A DNA stretch of 64,000 bases, taken from contig CM073591.1 of NCBI GenBank assembly GCA_037074705.1, positions 30,856,587 to 30,920,586 of the forward strand. Direction: 5' to 3'. This DNA comes from Zhengitettix transpicula. Taxonomy: Eukaryota; Arthropoda; Insecta; Orthoptera; Tetrigidae. How positions within the stretch are numbered: the first letter of the stretch is position 1; each line of letters begins with the position of its first letter. The notes beneath the pieces were generated by a model. That model did not search any database. It was given only the letters and a program-made list of their open reading frames with translations, and was not told where the DNA came from. A program made the position numbers and the translations under genes. Below, in pieces: positions 62,065-64,000 of this stretch.

Positions 62065-63337
62065 AACCTACTGCAGAGTTCCAAGCTATGGACCCCTCAA
62101 ATTCACGCTTGTATTTTATACAATGTCACCATAATGGAGTCGTATGCATTATTTTTTTCTGTTCATACTCTTTCACACTATACCACTGAATTCATGTCGC
62201 TGTTAGAAAATGATTACGCGTTGTTCGTATCACATTCCGCTGACGGTCATTGACTGAATTAAGTCCTAAAAATTCTATCGGCCGTGTTCTGAGGAGGAGC
62301 CTGTCTAATTTCTATTTATGAAATATATAATCCTTAGTTAAATTATTGGCACGTTATACACGTAGTGTTTGTTGTACCATATAGTAATATACGACTAATA
62401 GCTATTTAAATCAGCCCCACGTTGAGGAGTAATTTATGTAATATTTAATTTTGCAGTATTTACATTTTATTTTAAATTTACAGTTTATGATAATTCATTG
62501 AAATATTTAATTTGCACGATTTAAATTATTTAATTAAATCTAGAAGTTATTAAAATTATAGTCGAAATTCTGAACACCTAATGGTAGGTTTGAAATAATG
62601 AAACAGAAATTTGATTAGTATAAGAATTAAAATTTTTTTTCATAATTTTGCCACGACTATTAATATGAATTTTGACTCTTATCTAAGGGTGCTTTTTCGG
62701 ACCTCATGAAAAGTATAGAATTGCACTTTACAAAAATGAACCATAGAATTAAATTTACAGAAATATTAATATATAAAATATCCCCCAAAATACAACCACA
62801 AATAAAGTGTAATTTGACGCAAATTTTACAATGAATTAATAATTTTACTAAATTTAAAATAAACTGTACATATCATTTTCGATCATTCCTCAATTTAAAA
62901 TCCACACTATTATTTAAAAAATAAAAAATAAAAATGTGTCAATTCTTAACTTTTGAAATTATAGGCCATTATGCGCATAAAATTGCACATACACTTCCAT
63001 TAAAACTCACAAATCAATCCTTCAGAGCTCCAGACAATAGAAGCAAAGTGTTTCGCCGGCGGCCACCAGTCAATCAGTCAGTATGATCGCCACCCCAAAG
63101 ATATTTTCACCGTGGAAACCGGTCAGAGTTAAAGTATCAGGAGATATTTTCCCGTAGATATGCGTTTAATATAAAATGTCCATTAGGCCGCTCCTGACAT
63201 TCCTGGCACAGGCCAAATATTATTTACTGCCCAATTGTTAATAATCTTCCAGCTTTTAACTGTAGTTTATTACGTCCGTCTCCTCTATGCTTTGGTTTTC
63301 AACTTTTACAACCTTCTCCACCGGAGTCTGTCGATAA

Positions 63338-63372
<35 letters not shown>

Positions 63373-64000
63373 TGACTAAATCTCATCCCCTCCACCAGAT
63401 CGCAGCTATGAGACTTTCAATTTTTAATTTTCTCGCGCGATGGCGAGCGATCACAATATGAAGAGTTTGCAACTCTACCGCCAAAGACATTCATAATTAC
63501 AAAACAGAAGCACCGAATGTTCATAACATTCTTTATACTAAAGACCATTTGTCTTATGAAACAAATTTTATAATTGTACAAACTTGAAAATTATATTATT
63601 ACCAACATTGGTGTATATTACAATATATATATGGTTCACGCGTCTCTATTCAGTTTTGTGGTAGTGGTAATTTTTATTTTTCGTAATTGTATAGAGGGCG
63701 CTGTTTATGACGTCATGGGTCCATTACGATAATTACTAAAATAGTTGACTAATCAAACATGGCGGCAGCGGTGAAAATTCAGGAAAGAAAATTGAGTTGA
63801 TTTTCAGTATTGTGGCGTTATGAACAAAAACAAATGGAATGCAACGGACTGAATTTAGTTACCGCAATTAATTAATGCATGGCAACCACCGGATTCTTTA
63901 AACTTAACTAAAGCTGCAGATGCAAGGACGCGACGGATGCGTCGTTTTGAAAGATATCGTATTTTTTCCGGACTATGTTACAAATCATAAATTGAACAGG
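62065..64000. other. Rest of intron 6 of gene 3, no exon found
   Basis: I looked for an exon encoding the D(V/A)GAS...PCSE...FHS region and found none, so the window ends inside the intron. CAGCCCCACGTTGAGGAG followed by TTATGTAATATTT at 62413-62442 resembles the primer-site/LTR-edge unit. (TA)n lies at about 63341-63371, and GTATATTACAATATATATA at about 63613. Confidence 0.55.

Noticed and set aside
1..64000. CRISPR array, operon, defence cluster or other bacterial-type system
   Set aside because: No regularly spaced repeats with unique spacers, no Shine-Dalgarno-led gene strings; the genes are spliced and the repeats are animal transposons.
61503..64000. Exon 7 of gene 3
   Set aside because: No stretch encodes the conserved GAS...PCSE...FHS region with a usable acceptor, so it must lie beyond the window.

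Overview
The window looks like nuclear DNA from an insect or close arthropod relative. It is AT-rich, its genes have many short phase-conserved exons with GT/AG junctions, and the space between and inside genes is filled with non-LTR retrotransposon remnants, LTR pieces, foldback elements, a Helitron-like element and long (TA)n tracts. I cannot name the order or species from sequence alone. There is no sign of bacterial or viral organisation.

The only host protein genes I can support are three tandem, same-strand (+) digestive-type zinc carboxypeptidases (peptidase family M14, A subtype). Gene 1 (15120-23706, 9 exons, 414 aa) and gene 2 (29424-35266, 9 exons, 417 aa) are complete, intact and very similar, including parts of their introns and 3' UTRs. 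Gene 3 (50086 to beyond the right edge) is more diverged and GC-richer in its exons. Only its first six exons are here; the exons for the third zinc ligand and the catalytic glutamate must lie beyond 64000. All three share the same exon boundaries and phases, so the array arose by tandem duplication. Each would make a secreted preproenzyme: signal peptide, propeptide, then an ~305-residue catalytic domain that trims hydrophobic C-terminal residues from peptides, probably in the gut.

Layout: 1-15.1 kb is repeats and anonymous AT-rich DNA (a jockey-like RT relic at 3.2-5.0 kb, an inverted-repeat element at 5.4-5.9 kb, poly(A)-tailed repeat family S at 7.2 and 12.3-13.1 kb, RT relics at 8.8-9.8 kb, an LTR-like block at 10-11 kb). 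Gene 1 follows, then 23.7-29.4 kb of repeats ending in a 144-bp-arm palindrome just upstream of gene 2. Gene 2 occupies 29.4-35.3 kb. The 35.3-50.1 kb interval is a retrotransposon graveyard (family S, three or four RT relics, one a 5'-truncated copy with a clean 12-bp target duplication). Gene 3 fills the rest, its introns swollen by an LTR-like block, family S copies, an RT relic and a Helitron-like element.

I did not find a novel multi-gene system. The most interesting non-genic signals are a recurring hammerhead-ribozyme-like core found in several unrelated-looking repeat families, the palindrome at gene 2, a tandem array of LTR-edge plus primer-binding-site-like units in gene 1 intron 6, and a GC-AG intron in gene 3.
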